Shown piece by piece: positions 8,091 to 16,762 of a stretch of DNA of 64,000 bases (position 1 is the first letter of the stretch; every line of letters starts with the position of its first letter). The position numbers and the translations under genes were made by a program. This stretch comes from Paraburkholderia sp. HP33-1 (lineage in GTDB: Bacteria > Pseudomonadota > Gammaproteobacteria > Burkholderiales > Burkholderiaceae). Below the pieces are notes generated by a model, which searched no databases, had not been told where the DNA came from, and saw nothing but the letters and a program-made list of their open reading frames with translations. The stretch lies in NCBI RefSeq assembly GCF_021390595.1, contig NZ_JAJEJR010000002.1:62001-126000 (forward strand), given 5' to 3'.

Positions 8091-9455
8091 ATGTTGCATC
8101 GTGTCTATTCGGCAGTGCACGTGCGGTGGATTGCCGGATTCGGACTGGCGATCGCACTGATGCATGGCGCACTCGCCGCGAGCAGCGATCCGTCGCTGGC
8201 GGTCCCGGCAGGCGGGGGCGAAATGCTGCACCTGCCAGAATCAGCGGTCGCGGTGTTCGTCGCCGATCCGGATGTCGCGGACGTGCATGTGCCGACGCCT
8301 CAAACGGTATTCGTGCTCGGCAAGAAGGCAGGCACCACGACCTTGTTCGCGCTCGGCGCCCACAATCGCACGATCCTGCGCGAAACCGTCGTGGTCAGCG
8401 CGGATACGTCTTCGATACAGCGTATGCTCGACGCCCGCTTCCCGCAATTTCAGCTGATCCTGACCGCAGCGCCCGGTTCGCTGATGGTGGCCGGGCATGT
8501 GCCCGACGCGGCGGCTGCGGACGCCGTGATGCAGTCCCTTACCCCCTTTCTGCACGACAAGGAGACGCTGGTCAACCGGCTGACGTTGACGCGGCCAATC
8601 CAGGTGCACCTGCGCGTGCGCATCACGGAAGTGGACCGCAACGTGACGCAGCAGCTGGGCATCAACTGGAACGCACTCGGCCAAAGCGGGAACTTCATCG
8701 GCGGCCTCTTCAACGGCCGGGCGGGTTCAGCCACGACGACGCTTTCGTCGACTGGCGCATTCTCTATCCTTGGGGCGTTTCAGGCCGGCAAATGGGCGAT
8801 CGACGGGGTGCTCGACGCGCTCGATCAGGAAGGCCTGATCACGATGCTCGCCGAACCGAACCTCACTGCAATGTCCGGCGAAACCGCCAGCTTCCTCGCG
8901 GGCGGCGAGTTTCCGATCCCGGTTCCGCAAGGCCAGACCAATTCGATCACGATCGAGTTCAAACCCTACGGCGTGTCGCTCGACTTCACGCCCACGGTGC
9001 TGGCGGATAACCGGATCAGCCTCAAGGTGCGCCCTGAAGTCAGCGAACTCGATTCGACCAACGGTGTAACGATCGACAGCATCAAGGTGCCCGCGCTAAC
9101 CGTGCGCCGCGTCGAAACCACCGTTGAATTGTCGAGCGGACAAAGCTTCGCCATTGGCGGACTGCTGCAGAGCAATACCAGCGACGTCCTCGCGGAGTTG
9201 CCGGGCCTCGGCAAGCTTCCGGTCCTCGGCAAGCTGTTCTCGTCGAAGAACTATCTGAACAACAAGTCCGAAGTGGTGGTCATCGTGACGCCTTATATCG
9301 TGCAGCCCGCTGAACCCGGTCGTCTGCGGCAACCGATCGACACCATCGTGCATCCGAGCAGCGACATCGAGTTTGTGCTGCAGAGCAGGCTCGGGCTCGA
9401 TCCGCTGTCGGGCAACGTGCCGCGCCTCGTCGGGGCTGCGGGCTTCGTCTACTGA
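8091..9455 (+). CDS. cpaC: Tad pilus secretin CpaC/RcpA
   Basis: The 454-residue protein has a signal peptide (IAGFGLAIALMHGALAA), an N-terminal BON/N-domain region with GGGEMLHLPESAVAVFVADP and VFVLGKKAGTTTLFA, and a C-terminal secretin domain with VHLRVRITEVDRNVTQQLGI, ALDQEGLITMLAEPNLTAMS, GETASFLAGGEFPIPVPQ and LPGLGKLPVLGKLFSSKNY. It forms the outer-membrane channel through which the Flp fibre leaves the cell. Order and length are standard for RcpA. Confidence 0.93.
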   Translation: MLHRVYSAVHVRWIAGFGLAIALMHGALAASSDPSLAVPAGGGEMLHLPESAVAVFVADPDVADVHVPTPQTVFVLGKKAGTTTLFALGAHNRTILRETVVVSADTSSIQRMLDARFPQFQLILTAAPGSLMVAGHVPDAAAADAVMQSLTPFLHDKETLVNRLTLTRPIQVHLRVRITEVDRNVTQQLGINWNALGQSGNFIGGLFNGRAGSATTTLSSTGAFSILGAFQAGKWAIDGVLDALDQEGLITMLAEPNLTAMSGETASFLAGGEFPIPVPQGQTNSITIEFKPYGVSLDFTPTVLADNRISLKVRPEVSELDSTNGVTIDSIKVPALTVRRVETTVELSSGQSFAIGGLLQSNTSDVLAELPGLGKLPVLGKLFSSKNYLNNKSEVVVIVTPYIVQPAEPGRLRQPIDTIVHPSSDIEFVLQSRLGLDPLSGNVPRLVGAAGFVY

Positions 9456-9473
9456 GCTATCGGGAAACACGCC

Positions 9474-9848
9474 ATGCTCCTTCGACTGATTGGTATTGGA
9501 CTGGTGCCGCTCCTGCTGTCCGGCTGCATGTCCGCAACCCCGCCACTCGGGCTTCCCGATACATCGATGGTCGGCTTCGACGGCCGCTACGCGATCGCGC
9601 CGGACTGCGCGACGCTGGTGCAGCCGTCGCATCTGATCGATGCGGGCCATGCGCGCCCCGGCATCCCGTTCGGCTGTGCGACGTTGACGAATCTCGCGGT
9701 GATGCTCGCGCGGCCGGAGGATCTCATCGCTCCGCTGCCCTACGCCGGCAGCGACGCAACGTCGGCCGCAGGCGCGGTGCGCCGCTTTGAAGAAGGCCGC
9801 GTGAAGCAGCCGAACGCCACGTCGACGACGACTTCATCGACACACTGA
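9474..9848 (+). CDS. CpaD-like pilus lipoprotein
   Basis: The 124-residue protein has a lipoprotein signal with lipobox LSGC at residues 15-18, then a domain with two cysteine patches, APDCATLVQPS and PFGCATLTNLAVMLARPEDL. The second patch (GCATxxNLAxMxxxPxDL) is the hallmark of the CpaD/RcpB family of Tad-associated outer-membrane lipoproteins. It is shorter than typical CpaD (about 200 residues or more) and lacks an obvious N-terminal OmpA-like part, so it is a minimal version. Its place between secretin and cpaE supports the call. The C-terminus is Ser/Thr-rich. Confidence 0.75.
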   Translation: MLLRLIGIGLVPLLLSGCMSATPPLGLPDTSMVGFDGRYAIAPDCATLVQPSHLIDAGHARPGIPFGCATLTNLAVMLARPEDLIAPLPYAGSDATSAAGAVRRFEEGRVKQPNATSTTTSSTH

Positions 9849-9856
9849 CGCCCCCC

Positions 9857-11074
9857 ATGAACGCGATCGACATGCTTCGTCCCTTCAGTTCGGCCGCAGC
9901 GCACGCGGTGGATCTGCTTGCGGTCTTCTCTGACGCAACCAGCGTCGATGCCGCGAAGAGTCTGATTGTCGATCAGGCGATCCCGAATGCGCACGCGCAG
10001 ATCGGCAACATCGACGACGCAATCCGTCTGCTGCAGAATCTCCCGCGGCCGCCGCGCCAATTGCTGGTCGATGTATCCGGCTCCGACATGCCATTGTCGG
10101 ACCTGGCTCGACTGGCCGACGTGTGCGCGCCGTCGGTCGCCGTCGTCGTGATCGGCGATCGCAACGATGTCGGTCTGTATCGCAGCCTGCTCGAGATCGG
10201 CATCCAGGACTATCTCGTGAAGCCTGTGACGGTCGAACTGCTGCTGCGTGCACTGTCGGCGCGTGATCCGTCCGCCCAGGTGCGCACCGGTAAGGTGATC
10301 AGCTTCATTGGCGCAAGGGGTGGCGCAGGCATGACGACGATCGCCGTCTCGCTGGCGCGTCATCTGGCGGATGAGACGCTCAGGCATGTGGTGTACGTCG
10401 ACCTCAATCTGCATGGTGGGGCGGCGGTTTCGATGCTAGGGCTCCCGTCAGGCAACGGGCTGACCGATCTGTTGCAGGACACGCGCAACATCGATCCGCA
10501 GGCACTCGATCGCGCGGTGGTGGCAGCCGGCGAACGGCTCTTCACGCTGTCGTCCGAGCTTCCGTATGAAACGGAGTTTGCCGTGCTTCCGGGCGCGTTT
10601 GCGGAGCTGATCAGCACGCTCAAGCGCCGCTTCCATTATGTGCTGCTCGATCTGCCGGCCCGCAGCGGCCGCAGCGTCGAAGAGGCGCTCGACGCATCAC
10701 AGGTCGTCTGCATCGTGGCGGATCCCTCCGTGTATGCGGCACGCGAGTGCATGCGCCTGCTCCGCTTCACCGAAGATCGCCCGGGCGAAGCGGTGATCTC
10801 GGTGCTGCTGAACAATCCGCACGAACCCGTCGCGGACCGCGTCCAGCCGCTGGACTTCAAGCGCGCGATCGGTCGCGCCGTGGTGCACGAATTGCCATAC
10901 GATCCAAAACCGCTCGCGCGGGCCGAAAACCTCGGCGAACCGGTCGGGGCTAGCGGGAAGCCTCAGGGGTTCGCCGCCGCTATCGAACGCGTTGCAAGCA
11001 GCCTCACGGGCCGTGAGTCTCCGGCACCCGCTCCCTGGCACGCGCGGTTATTCAAAGTGCGGAGAACTGGCTGA
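9857..11074 (+). CDS. cpaE: Pilus assembly ATPase-like protein CpaE/TadZ
   Basis: The 405-residue protein has an N-terminal receiver-like domain (RQLLVDVSGSDMPLSDLA, ending in IGIQDYLVKPVTVELLLRAL) and, from about residue 145, a MinD/ParA-type domain (ISFIGARGGAGMTTIAVSLA). The deviant Walker A reads GARGGAGMTT, with both usual lysines replaced, as in several TadZ proteins, so ATP hydrolysis is doubtful. TadZ positions the pilus machine at the cell pole. The stop codon overlaps the start of cpaF (GATG pattern at 11072-11076), which indicates coupled translation. Confidence 0.88.
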   Translation: MNAIDMLRPFSSAAAHAVDLLAVFSDATSVDAAKSLIVDQAIPNAHAQIGNIDDAIRLLQNLPRPPRQLLVDVSGSDMPLSDLARLADVCAPSVAVVVIGDRNDVGLYRSLLEIGIQDYLVKPVTVELLLRALSARDPSAQVRTGKVISFIGARGGAGMTTIAVSLARHLADETLRHVVYVDLNLHGGAAVSMLGLPSGNGLTDLLQDTRNIDPQALDRAVVAAGERLFTLSSELPYETEFAVLPGAFAELISTLKRRFHYVLLDLPARSGRSVEEALDASQVVCIVADPSVYAARECMRLLRFTEDRPGEAVISVLLNNPHEPVADRVQPLDFKRAIGRAVVHELPYDPKPLARAENLGEPVGASGKPQGFAAAIERVASSLTGRESPAPAPWHARLFKVRRTG

Positions 11075-12450
11075 TGTTCGGCGTCAAAAAACAGTCCCCG
11101 CAGCCTGTGCCGCTCGCCGACACAGAAACCGTGCAGCCCGTGGCGCCCGCGCCTGTGCATCCGCGCACGCCGCCTGACGGCTACGAGACCGTGATTCGCT
11201 CGGACAACTTCAGGAAAATCCGCGCGGTGGTTTTTGCGTCGATGAACATGTCTGCCGCGCTGATGAAAACGCGCGACCAGGTACGCGCAGGCATCGAGGA
11301 AATCGCTGCCGACGCGGTGGTACGTGAACAGCTGCACATCACGCCTGCCGAGCAGGCCCAGATCGTCGGCGAAATCCTCAATGACATGTTTGGTGTCGGG
11401 CCGATCGAACCGCTGCTCGCCGATGATGCGGTGACGGATATCCTCGTCAACGGTCCGGATCAGGTCTACGCCGAGCGGCACGGCCGGCTGGAACTGACGC
11501 CGCTGAAGTTCCGCGACAACGCGCATGTGACTAACGTCGCGCAGCGCATTGCAGCCGCGGTGGGCCGACGCGTCGACGAAAGCAGCCCGATGGTCGACGC
11601 GCGACTGGCCGACGGAAGCCGCGTCAATGTCGTGCTGCCGCCGATCGCGTTACGCGGCGCATCGATCTCGATCCGGAAGTTCTCGCGGCGCAATATCACG
11701 CTTGCAAGGATGGCACAGCAAGGCAACATCTCGCCGGAGATGGTCCGCGTGCTGAAGATCGCCGGGGCGTGCCGTCTGAACATCATCATCTCGGGCGGTA
11801 CCGGGTCGGGCAAGACGACGTTGCTCAATGCTCTGTCGCATCACATCGACGAACACGAACGTGTCGTGACCATCGAGGACGCGGCGGAACTGCAATTGCA
11901 GCAACCGCACGTCGTCAGCCTCGAAACGCGCCCTGAGAACAGCGAGGGACTGGGTGCCGTGACGCAGAGAGACCTCGTGCGCAACGCGTTGCGGATGCGT
12001 CCCGACCGCATCATTCTGGGTGAAACACGTGGTCCGGAGGCCTTCGACGTACTGCAGGCGATGAACACCGGTCACGACGGTTCGATGACGACCATTCACG
12101 CGAATACGCCACGCGACGCGATCACCCGGCTCGAAAGCATGGTGATGATGGCGAACGGGAACCTGCCGCTGACGGCGATCAGACGCCAGATTGCGAGTGC
12201 CGTGCATTTGATCCTGCAGATCGAACGCATGCGCGACGGCGTGCGCCGCGTCACGCGCGTAACCGAGCTGGCCGGCATGGAAGGCGACGTGATCATCACG
12301 CAAGATCTGTTCGCGTTTCGCTACGATGCCAGCGCCTATCACGAAGATGTGAGGGGCACCTTCGAGTCGTCGTCGCTGCGTCCGGTGTTCGCGACACGCG
12401 CGGCCTACTACGGCCTCGAGACGACCCTGATGGAGGCACTGCGGCCATGA
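11074..12450 (+). CDS. cpaF: Pilus assembly ATPase CpaF/TadA
   Basis: The 458-residue protein is a PulE/VirB11-type secretion ATPase. It shows the N-terminal [38 protein letters not shown], the Walker [15 protein letters not shown] near residue 245, a Walker B region [17 protein letters not shown], and the His box [17 protein letters not shown]. It powers Flp fibre assembly and possibly retraction on the inner face of the membrane. The start overlaps cpaE and the end overlaps tadB by 4 bases (ATGA). Confidence 0.95.
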   Translation: MFGVKKQSPQPVPLADTETVQPVAPAPVHPRTPPDGYETVIRSDNFRKIRAVVFASMNMSAALMKTRDQVRAGIEEIAADAVVREQLHITPAEQAQIVGEILNDMFGVGPIEPLLADDAVTDILVNGPDQVYAERHGRLELTPLKFRDNAHVTNVAQRIAAAVGRRVDESSPMVDARLADGSRVNVVLPPIALRGASISIRKFSRRNITLARMAQQGNISPEMVRVLKIAGACRLNIIISGGTGSGKTTLLNALSHHIDEHERVVTIEDAAELQLQQPHVVSLETRPENSEGLGAVTQRDLVRNALRMRPDRIILGETRGPEAFDVLQAMNTGHDGSMTTIHANTPRDAITRLESMVMMANGNLPLTAIRRQIASAVHLILQIERMRDGVRRVTRVTELAGMEGDVIITQDLFAFRYDASAYHEDVRGTFESSSLRPVFATRAAYYGLETTLMEALRP

Positions 12451-13424
12451 CGCCAGCGGACGTCGTCGGCGCCGGTGCGTTCCTTGCAATCGTGCTGACC
12501 GGCATGTTCGTGTCGTCGCTGCGCGATCTCGTACGCAATCGGCCGCGGCGGCGCATTCAGGAGCGCATGAAAGAGCTTCAGCAGGTGCGCGTCGCAAGGC
12601 AGCGGTCTGCGCCAGCAGACACGAGCGGCGCATTGTTCGAACGTCCGAAGGACTACGGCGCGTTCCAGAGGTGGTTCCAGCAACATGTGCAGCGGATCAG
12701 GGCGGTAAGCGGCGGGGGCGGCATTCGTCTCGTCTGTGCGAGTGGCATCGCCGGCGCTGTGGTCGCGTTCATCGTCGTGCGGCTCGCGCCGCTGCCAGCG
12801 TGGTCGCATCTGTTGATTTATGCCGCCTTGCCGCTCGCCGCTACGAGGTTCACTTATCGCTTTCTGATCGCCCGCTTCCGCGCGCAGTTTCTGCTGGTAT
12901 TTCCCGATACGCTCGACCTGATCATCCGGGCGGTGCGTGCCGGTATCCCGGTCGTGCAGGCGATCAGCACCGCCGGCAAGGAGGCCGAGGAACCGGTTCG
13001 CTCGACGTTCCGCACAATGGGCGACAGCTTGCGGCTCGGTGCGGACCTGAAAGAAGTGCTCGACAAGGCTGTCGCACGCCTGCAGATCGCCGACTTTTCG
13101 TTCTTTGCGGTGTGTCTGCTGCTGCAACGTGAGACAGGGGGAAATCTGGGGGAAACGCTGGAGAACCTGTCAGGGATCATCCGCACCCGCAGGGACATTC
13201 GTCTGAAAACCCGCGCGCTGACCGCCGAGGGCCGAATCGCGAGCAAGATCATTTCCGCGGTGCCCTTCTTCATCATGGGCTTTTTGTACGTCATCAACCG
13301 GCCGTATGTCGACCTTCTGTTTCACACGCGCGCTGGCCACAAGATGCTGACGCTTGCCGCGGTGCTACTCGTCATCGGTCTTTCGTTGATTCAAAAAATC
13401 TCGAACCTGAATACCTCGCGATGA
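12447..13424 (+). CDS. tadB: Tad inner-membrane platform protein TadB
   Basis: The 325-residue protein has N-terminal and central hydrophobic helices (GAFLAIVLTGMFVSSL, GIAGAVVAFIVVRLAPL) and a T2SSF (GspF) domain with FPDTLDLIIRAVRAGIPVVQ, and LQRETGGNLGETLENLSGII at about residues 225-244. It ends with two further helices (IISAVPFFIMGFLYVI and MLTLAAVLLVIGLSLI). TadB and TadC form the membrane platform on which the CpaF ATPase acts. It overlaps both neighbours by 4 bases. Confidence 0.93.
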   Translation: MTPADVVGAGAFLAIVLTGMFVSSLRDLVRNRPRRRIQERMKELQQVRVARQRSAPADTSGALFERPKDYGAFQRWFQQHVQRIRAVSGGGGIRLVCASGIAGAVVAFIVVRLAPLPAWSHLLIYAALPLAATRFTYRFLIARFRAQFLLVFPDTLDLIIRAVRAGIPVVQAISTAGKEAEEPVRSTFRTMGDSLRLGADLKEVLDKAVARLQIADFSFFAVCLLLQRETGGNLGETLENLSGIIRTRRDIRLKTRALTAEGRIASKIISAVPFFIMGFLYVINRPYVDLLFHTRAGHKMLTLAAVLLVIGLSLIQKISNLNTSR

Positions 13425-14371
13425 ACCTGATCGGCTCCGATGCCGTGCGCGACCTTGCGCTGGTGCTCCTGCTAAGCGGCGGGCTCCTGCTTGCGCTGAT
13501 GCGGCCGCGCAGCACCCGCCGTCGCATCGCGCATCGCGCGCGTAGCGCCGCAATACGTGTGGACTCCCATCCCCAATTGCGCGCGGAAGAGCACGTGGCG
13601 GACCTTTGGCAACGCCTGCTGAAGCGCTTCGCATCGCTCGGCGAGCGGGTGCCGGTGGGCGGTGCGGCGCAGCGCAACCAGCTGAGCGAGCAACTGGTCC
13701 GGGCCGGATTTCGCGAGCGCCGCGCGGTTTCGGTGATGATCGGCTTCAAGCTGCTGGCCGGCGCGTTGTTCGCGCTGGCGGCGATCGTGCTCGGTCCGTA
13801 TGTGCCACGCATCGGCGAGTATTTTGTGTTTCGCGCGCTGATGATGGGCGGCGTGTTCATCGTCGGGATGATATTGCCCGAGCTTGCGCTGAACGCGCTG
13901 ATCAGCCGCCGTCAAAAGGCGATAGCCTCATGTCTGCCCGACGCGCTCGACCTGCTGGTGATCTGCACCAACGCGGGCAACAGTCTGGTGGTCGGTGTGA
14001 AGCGTGTCGCGCGCGAACTGGAGACGATCTGCCCGCCGCTTGCCGACGAGTTTGCCGTAGCCGGCGACGAGTTGCAGGTCAGCGGCGACAGTGCGGGTGC
14101 CTTGCGCAACCTGGCGGCGCGAATCGGTTTGCCCTCGGTGCGCGCGCTCGTGACCACGCTGATTCAGTCGCAACAGTACGGCACGCCGATCACCCATTCG
14201 CTGCGCATGTTGTCACGCGCCGAGCGGACCGCGCAGATGATGGCGCTCGAAGAAAAGGCCGCGAAGCTTGCAACCAAGATGACCTTGCCCATGATGCTCT
14301 TCATCCTGCCGACGGTGGGCCTGATCGCGGCGGGCCCCGCAGTGATTCGCCTGATAGCGGTGTTCAAATGA
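13421..14371 (+). CDS. tadC: Tad inner-membrane platform protein TadC
   Basis: The 316-residue protein pairs with TadB. It has an N-terminal helix (LALVLLLSGGLLLALMRP), a central helix pair (MIGFKLLAGALFALAAIVLG and ALMMGGVFIVGMILPELAL), a GspF-type cytoplasmic domain (LPDALDLLVICTNAGNSLVV, QQYGTPITHSLRML) and a final hydrophobic helix with MTLPMMLFILPTVGLIAAGP. The start overlaps the tadB stop, and its own stop overlaps the next ATG (ATGA at 14368-14371). Confidence 0.92.
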   Translation: MNLIGSDAVRDLALVLLLSGGLLLALMRPRSTRRRIAHRARSAAIRVDSHPQLRAEEHVADLWQRLLKRFASLGERVPVGGAAQRNQLSEQLVRAGFRERRAVSVMIGFKLLAGALFALAAIVLGPYVPRIGEYFVFRALMMGGVFIVGMILPELALNALISRRQKAIASCLPDALDLLVICTNAGNSLVVGVKRVARELETICPPLADEFAVAGDELQVSGDSAGALRNLAARIGLPSVRALVTTLIQSQQYGTPITHSLRMLSRAERTAQMMALEEKAAKLATKMTLPMMLFILPTVGLIAAGPAVIRLIAVFK

Positions 14372-15231
14372 AAATTTCCTCGGCCTTGCTGCGCTCCTTC
14401 GCCCTAGCGCTGCCGTTTGCCGCCGTCTTGCTGACGGGTTGCGCCAGCGGCGGCAGTTTTAACCCGCGCCCCGTCTCGTCGTTGCGCAACACCGATGGAA
14501 TGAGCGATCTGCGCGTGGCCGACAGTGCTTTGCAAGCCGGCGATGTCGAGCTCGCGAGCACGCTGTTCCAAAAAGCCCTCGCGGCAAACCCGAACTCGAC
14601 CGAGGCGCAACTCGGTTTGGGCGACGCGATGTACCTGGCCGGCGACCTCGACCGGGCCCGAGCGCTTTACCAGCTCGCCGCGCAGCAGACCCCGGCGAAG
14701 CCGGCAGCGCAACTCGGTCTCGCACGCGTGGCGTTGCGGCAGCGCCGGCTCGACGATGCGGCCGCTCTATATCGCGCGCTGCTAGCCGCCAAGCCTGACG
14801 ATCCGGTGTTATGCGAGGGTCTCGGCACGGTGCTCGACCTTCAGGGCCGTCACGCGGACGCTCAGGCGATCTATCACAGTGCGCTCGCGGCGCACCCGGA
14901 GGTACAGGGTTTGCGCGTCAACCTGGGCCTGTCTCTCATTCTTGAGAACAAGCCCCGTCAGGCCGCCAACACGCTGCTCGACGTTGCAGGACTGCCGGAT
15001 GCACCTCTGCAGGCGCGCCAGAACCTGGCTCTCGCGTACGGGCTGCTCGGCAACACGGAGGCGGCGAAGAAGATACTGCTGGTCGATCTGCCGCCGTCTT
15101 CGGCAGACGACAACCTGCGCTTTTATCAATCGCTGCGCGACAGGTTCGCCGGGCGTCCATCAGATACCCGGCAGACCGACGGCAAGGCCACGGCGGCAAG
15201 CGTTTCGCAACAGGCGGAGACGCCGAAATGA
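14368..15231 (+). CDS. tadD: TPR lipoprotein TadD
   Basis: The 287-residue protein has a lipoprotein signal (FALALPFAAVLLTGCASGG, lipobox LTGC) and then a run of tetratricopeptide repeats, for example ADSALQAGDVELASTLFQKA, NSTEAQLGLGDAMYLAGDLD and GLGTVLDLQGRHADAQAIYH. This is the TadD pattern, an outer-membrane pilotin needed for secretin assembly. ATG 14368 overlaps the tadC stop; open frame upstream of it is out-of-frame tadC sequence. The C-terminal 30 residues look disordered. Confidence 0.9.
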   Translation: MKISSALLRSFALALPFAAVLLTGCASGGSFNPRPVSSLRNTDGMSDLRVADSALQAGDVELASTLFQKALAANPNSTEAQLGLGDAMYLAGDLDRARALYQLAAQQTPAKPAAQLGLARVALRQRRLDDAAALYRALLAAKPDDPVLCEGLGTVLDLQGRHADAQAIYHSALAAHPEVQGLRVNLGLSLILENKPRQAANTLLDVAGLPDAPLQARQNLALAYGLLGNTEAAKKILLVDLPPSSADDNLRFYQSLRDRFAGRPSDTRQTDGKATAASVSQQAETPK

Positions 15232-15701
15232 ATCCGCGCGGGCAAGCCGTCAACCCGTCGCGCCGTGCGGTCCGGGCACGGCGTGAGTCCCGTGCCGGCG
15301 CCGAGCGCGGAGCGGTCGCGCTCGAATTCGTTCTGGTGTTTCCCTTCCTCATGATGGTGCTGTTCGGCATCATCGACGTGAGCCTGCTGCTATGCGACAA
15401 GGCGATCATTACCAATGCGAGTCGAGAAGCGGCCCGCGCCGGGGTGGTCGTGCGGATTCCACAGTTGACGGTTACGCAGATCAGCAATGTCGCGCTGAAT
15501 TACACGCAGCAGAATCTTGTCACTGGAGGCACGGCTACCACACCCACTGTTACGGTAGATCAGTCAGGCGGCACGTCTTCCGGCAGTCCGTTGTCGGTCA
15601 CGGTGACCTATAAATATCAGGGCCTTGTTCTGGGTTCTGCTTTAAGTGTACTGACCGGCCCGGTCACGTTGACGGCCACCACTGTGATGAACTACGAGTG
15701 A
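15228..15701 (+). CDS. tadE: TadE-family minor pseudopilin
   Basis: The 157-residue protein has a long basic leader and a prepilin-like site (ERG/AVALEFVLVFPFLMMV), with the Glu5 equivalent in ALEF, then a single hydrophobic helix ending VSLLL. The remaining domain is small and Thr/Val-rich, as in TadE. It is processed by the CpaA peptidase and is required for pilus assembly. The start overlaps the tadD stop (ATGA), and the stop overlaps the next start codon. Confidence 0.88.
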   Translation: MNPRGQAVNPSRRAVRARRESRAGAERGAVALEFVLVFPFLMMVLFGIIDVSLLLCDKAIITNASREAARAGVVVRIPQLTVTQISNVALNYTQQNLVTGGTATTPTVTVDQSGGTSSGSPLSVTVTYKYQGLVLGSALSVLTGPVTLTATTVMNYE

Positions 15702-16762
15702 TGCCGGACATGGAGCGCATTGCCAAACCGTCGCGAGATCGGCCGTCCCGCCCCCAGAGTCGGCAACGTGGCTCCGTGGCGCTCTTCTTCGTGTTGTTCC
15801 TCGTAGCGTTGCTGGGCTTCGGCGCCTTCGCGGTCGACCTTGCGCGTGTCAGCGTGGTGCGCAACGAACTGCAAAATGCGGCTGACGCTGCGGCGCTGAG
15901 CGGTGCGGGCTCGCTATGGGCTGCCGGCACTAACGGGCCGAACTGGGCTCAGGCGCAAACCCTGGCAAGCAACAGCGTCTCGCTAAACCGATCCGATCAA
16001 CAGAAGCTGACGACGGGCACGATTCAAACCGGATACTGGAACCTGTCGGGCAGCCCTGCCGGTATGCAGTCGACAACGATTTCGCCGGGCGTCGATGATG
16101 CAGCCGCAGTGCGGGTTGTGGTGAGGCGCGCTGCGAACCAGAACGGCGGCGCGATCAACCTGTTACTTGGGGGGCTGCTGAATCTGCTCAGCACGCCCGG
16201 CAGCGCGACTGCCGTTGCCGTGGTCACGGCGCCGGACACGGTAGGCGCGGGCGGCCTTTTTCCGGTCGTGCTGGACCAGTGCATTTACGACCAGTACTGG
16301 AACTCGCAGACCAATGAACCGATGATCGACCCGTCGACGGGCCTGCCTTACGAATTCCGGATTACAAACTATCAAACCTATGGAGCATCGTGTACTGCTG
16401 GCCAATGGACGTCATTCCTGATCAACGCGAACAACGTGACGACCGTTCGCTCGCTGATCGCGAACGGCAATCCAACGCCGCTGAGCATCGGTGACAGCAT
16501 CTGGATCGAACCCGGTGCGAAAGCGTCGCTGTACAAGTCGGTGCCGACGGACGTCACGATCGTGATTCCCGTTGCGACGCAAATCGACATCAAGACGTAT
16601 GTTCCGATCGTCGCTTTCGCGGCGTTCTACGTCGACGCATCGGTTGGAGGCAGCAGCAAATACATTCAGGGGCATTTCGTCGCGGGCTACAAGATACCGA
16701 CATCGGCGAGCGGAGTCGGACCCAACTATGGAGCGTACATCCCACCGCGCCTCGCGCAGTGA
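15701..16762 (+). CDS. tadG: TadG-like pilus assembly / secreted protein
   Basis: The 353-residue protein opens with QRGSVALFFVLFLVALLGFGAFAVDLARVSVVRNELQ in three overlapping blocks: a TadG-type N-terminal helix, then an RVSVVRNELQNAADAAALSG motif that is typical of the putative Flp/TadG-like N-terminal domain (residues about 45-65). The C-terminal portion has Cys-containing beta-rich sequence. Translation most likely starts at ATG 15701, whose A is the last base of the tadE stop; a GTG lies one codon earlier. Its stop directly abuts the stop of the convergent CDF gene. It closes the tad operon. Confidence 0.82.
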   Translation: MPDMERIAKPSRDRPSRPQSRQRGSVALFFVLFLVALLGFGAFAVDLARVSVVRNELQNAADAAALSGAGSLWAAGTNGPNWAQAQTLASNSVSLNRSDQQKLTTGTIQTGYWNLSGSPAGMQSTTISPGVDDAAAVRVVVRRAANQNGGAINLLLGGLLNLLSTPGSATAVAVVTAPDTVGAGGLFPVVLDQCIYDQYWNSQTNEPMIDPSTGLPYEFRITNYQTYGASCTAGQWTSFLINANNVTTVRSLIANGNPTPLSIGDSIWIEPGAKASLYKSVPTDVTIVIPVATQIDIKTYVPIVAFAAFYVDASVGGSSKYIQGHFVAGYKIPTSASGVGPNYGAYIPPRLAQ

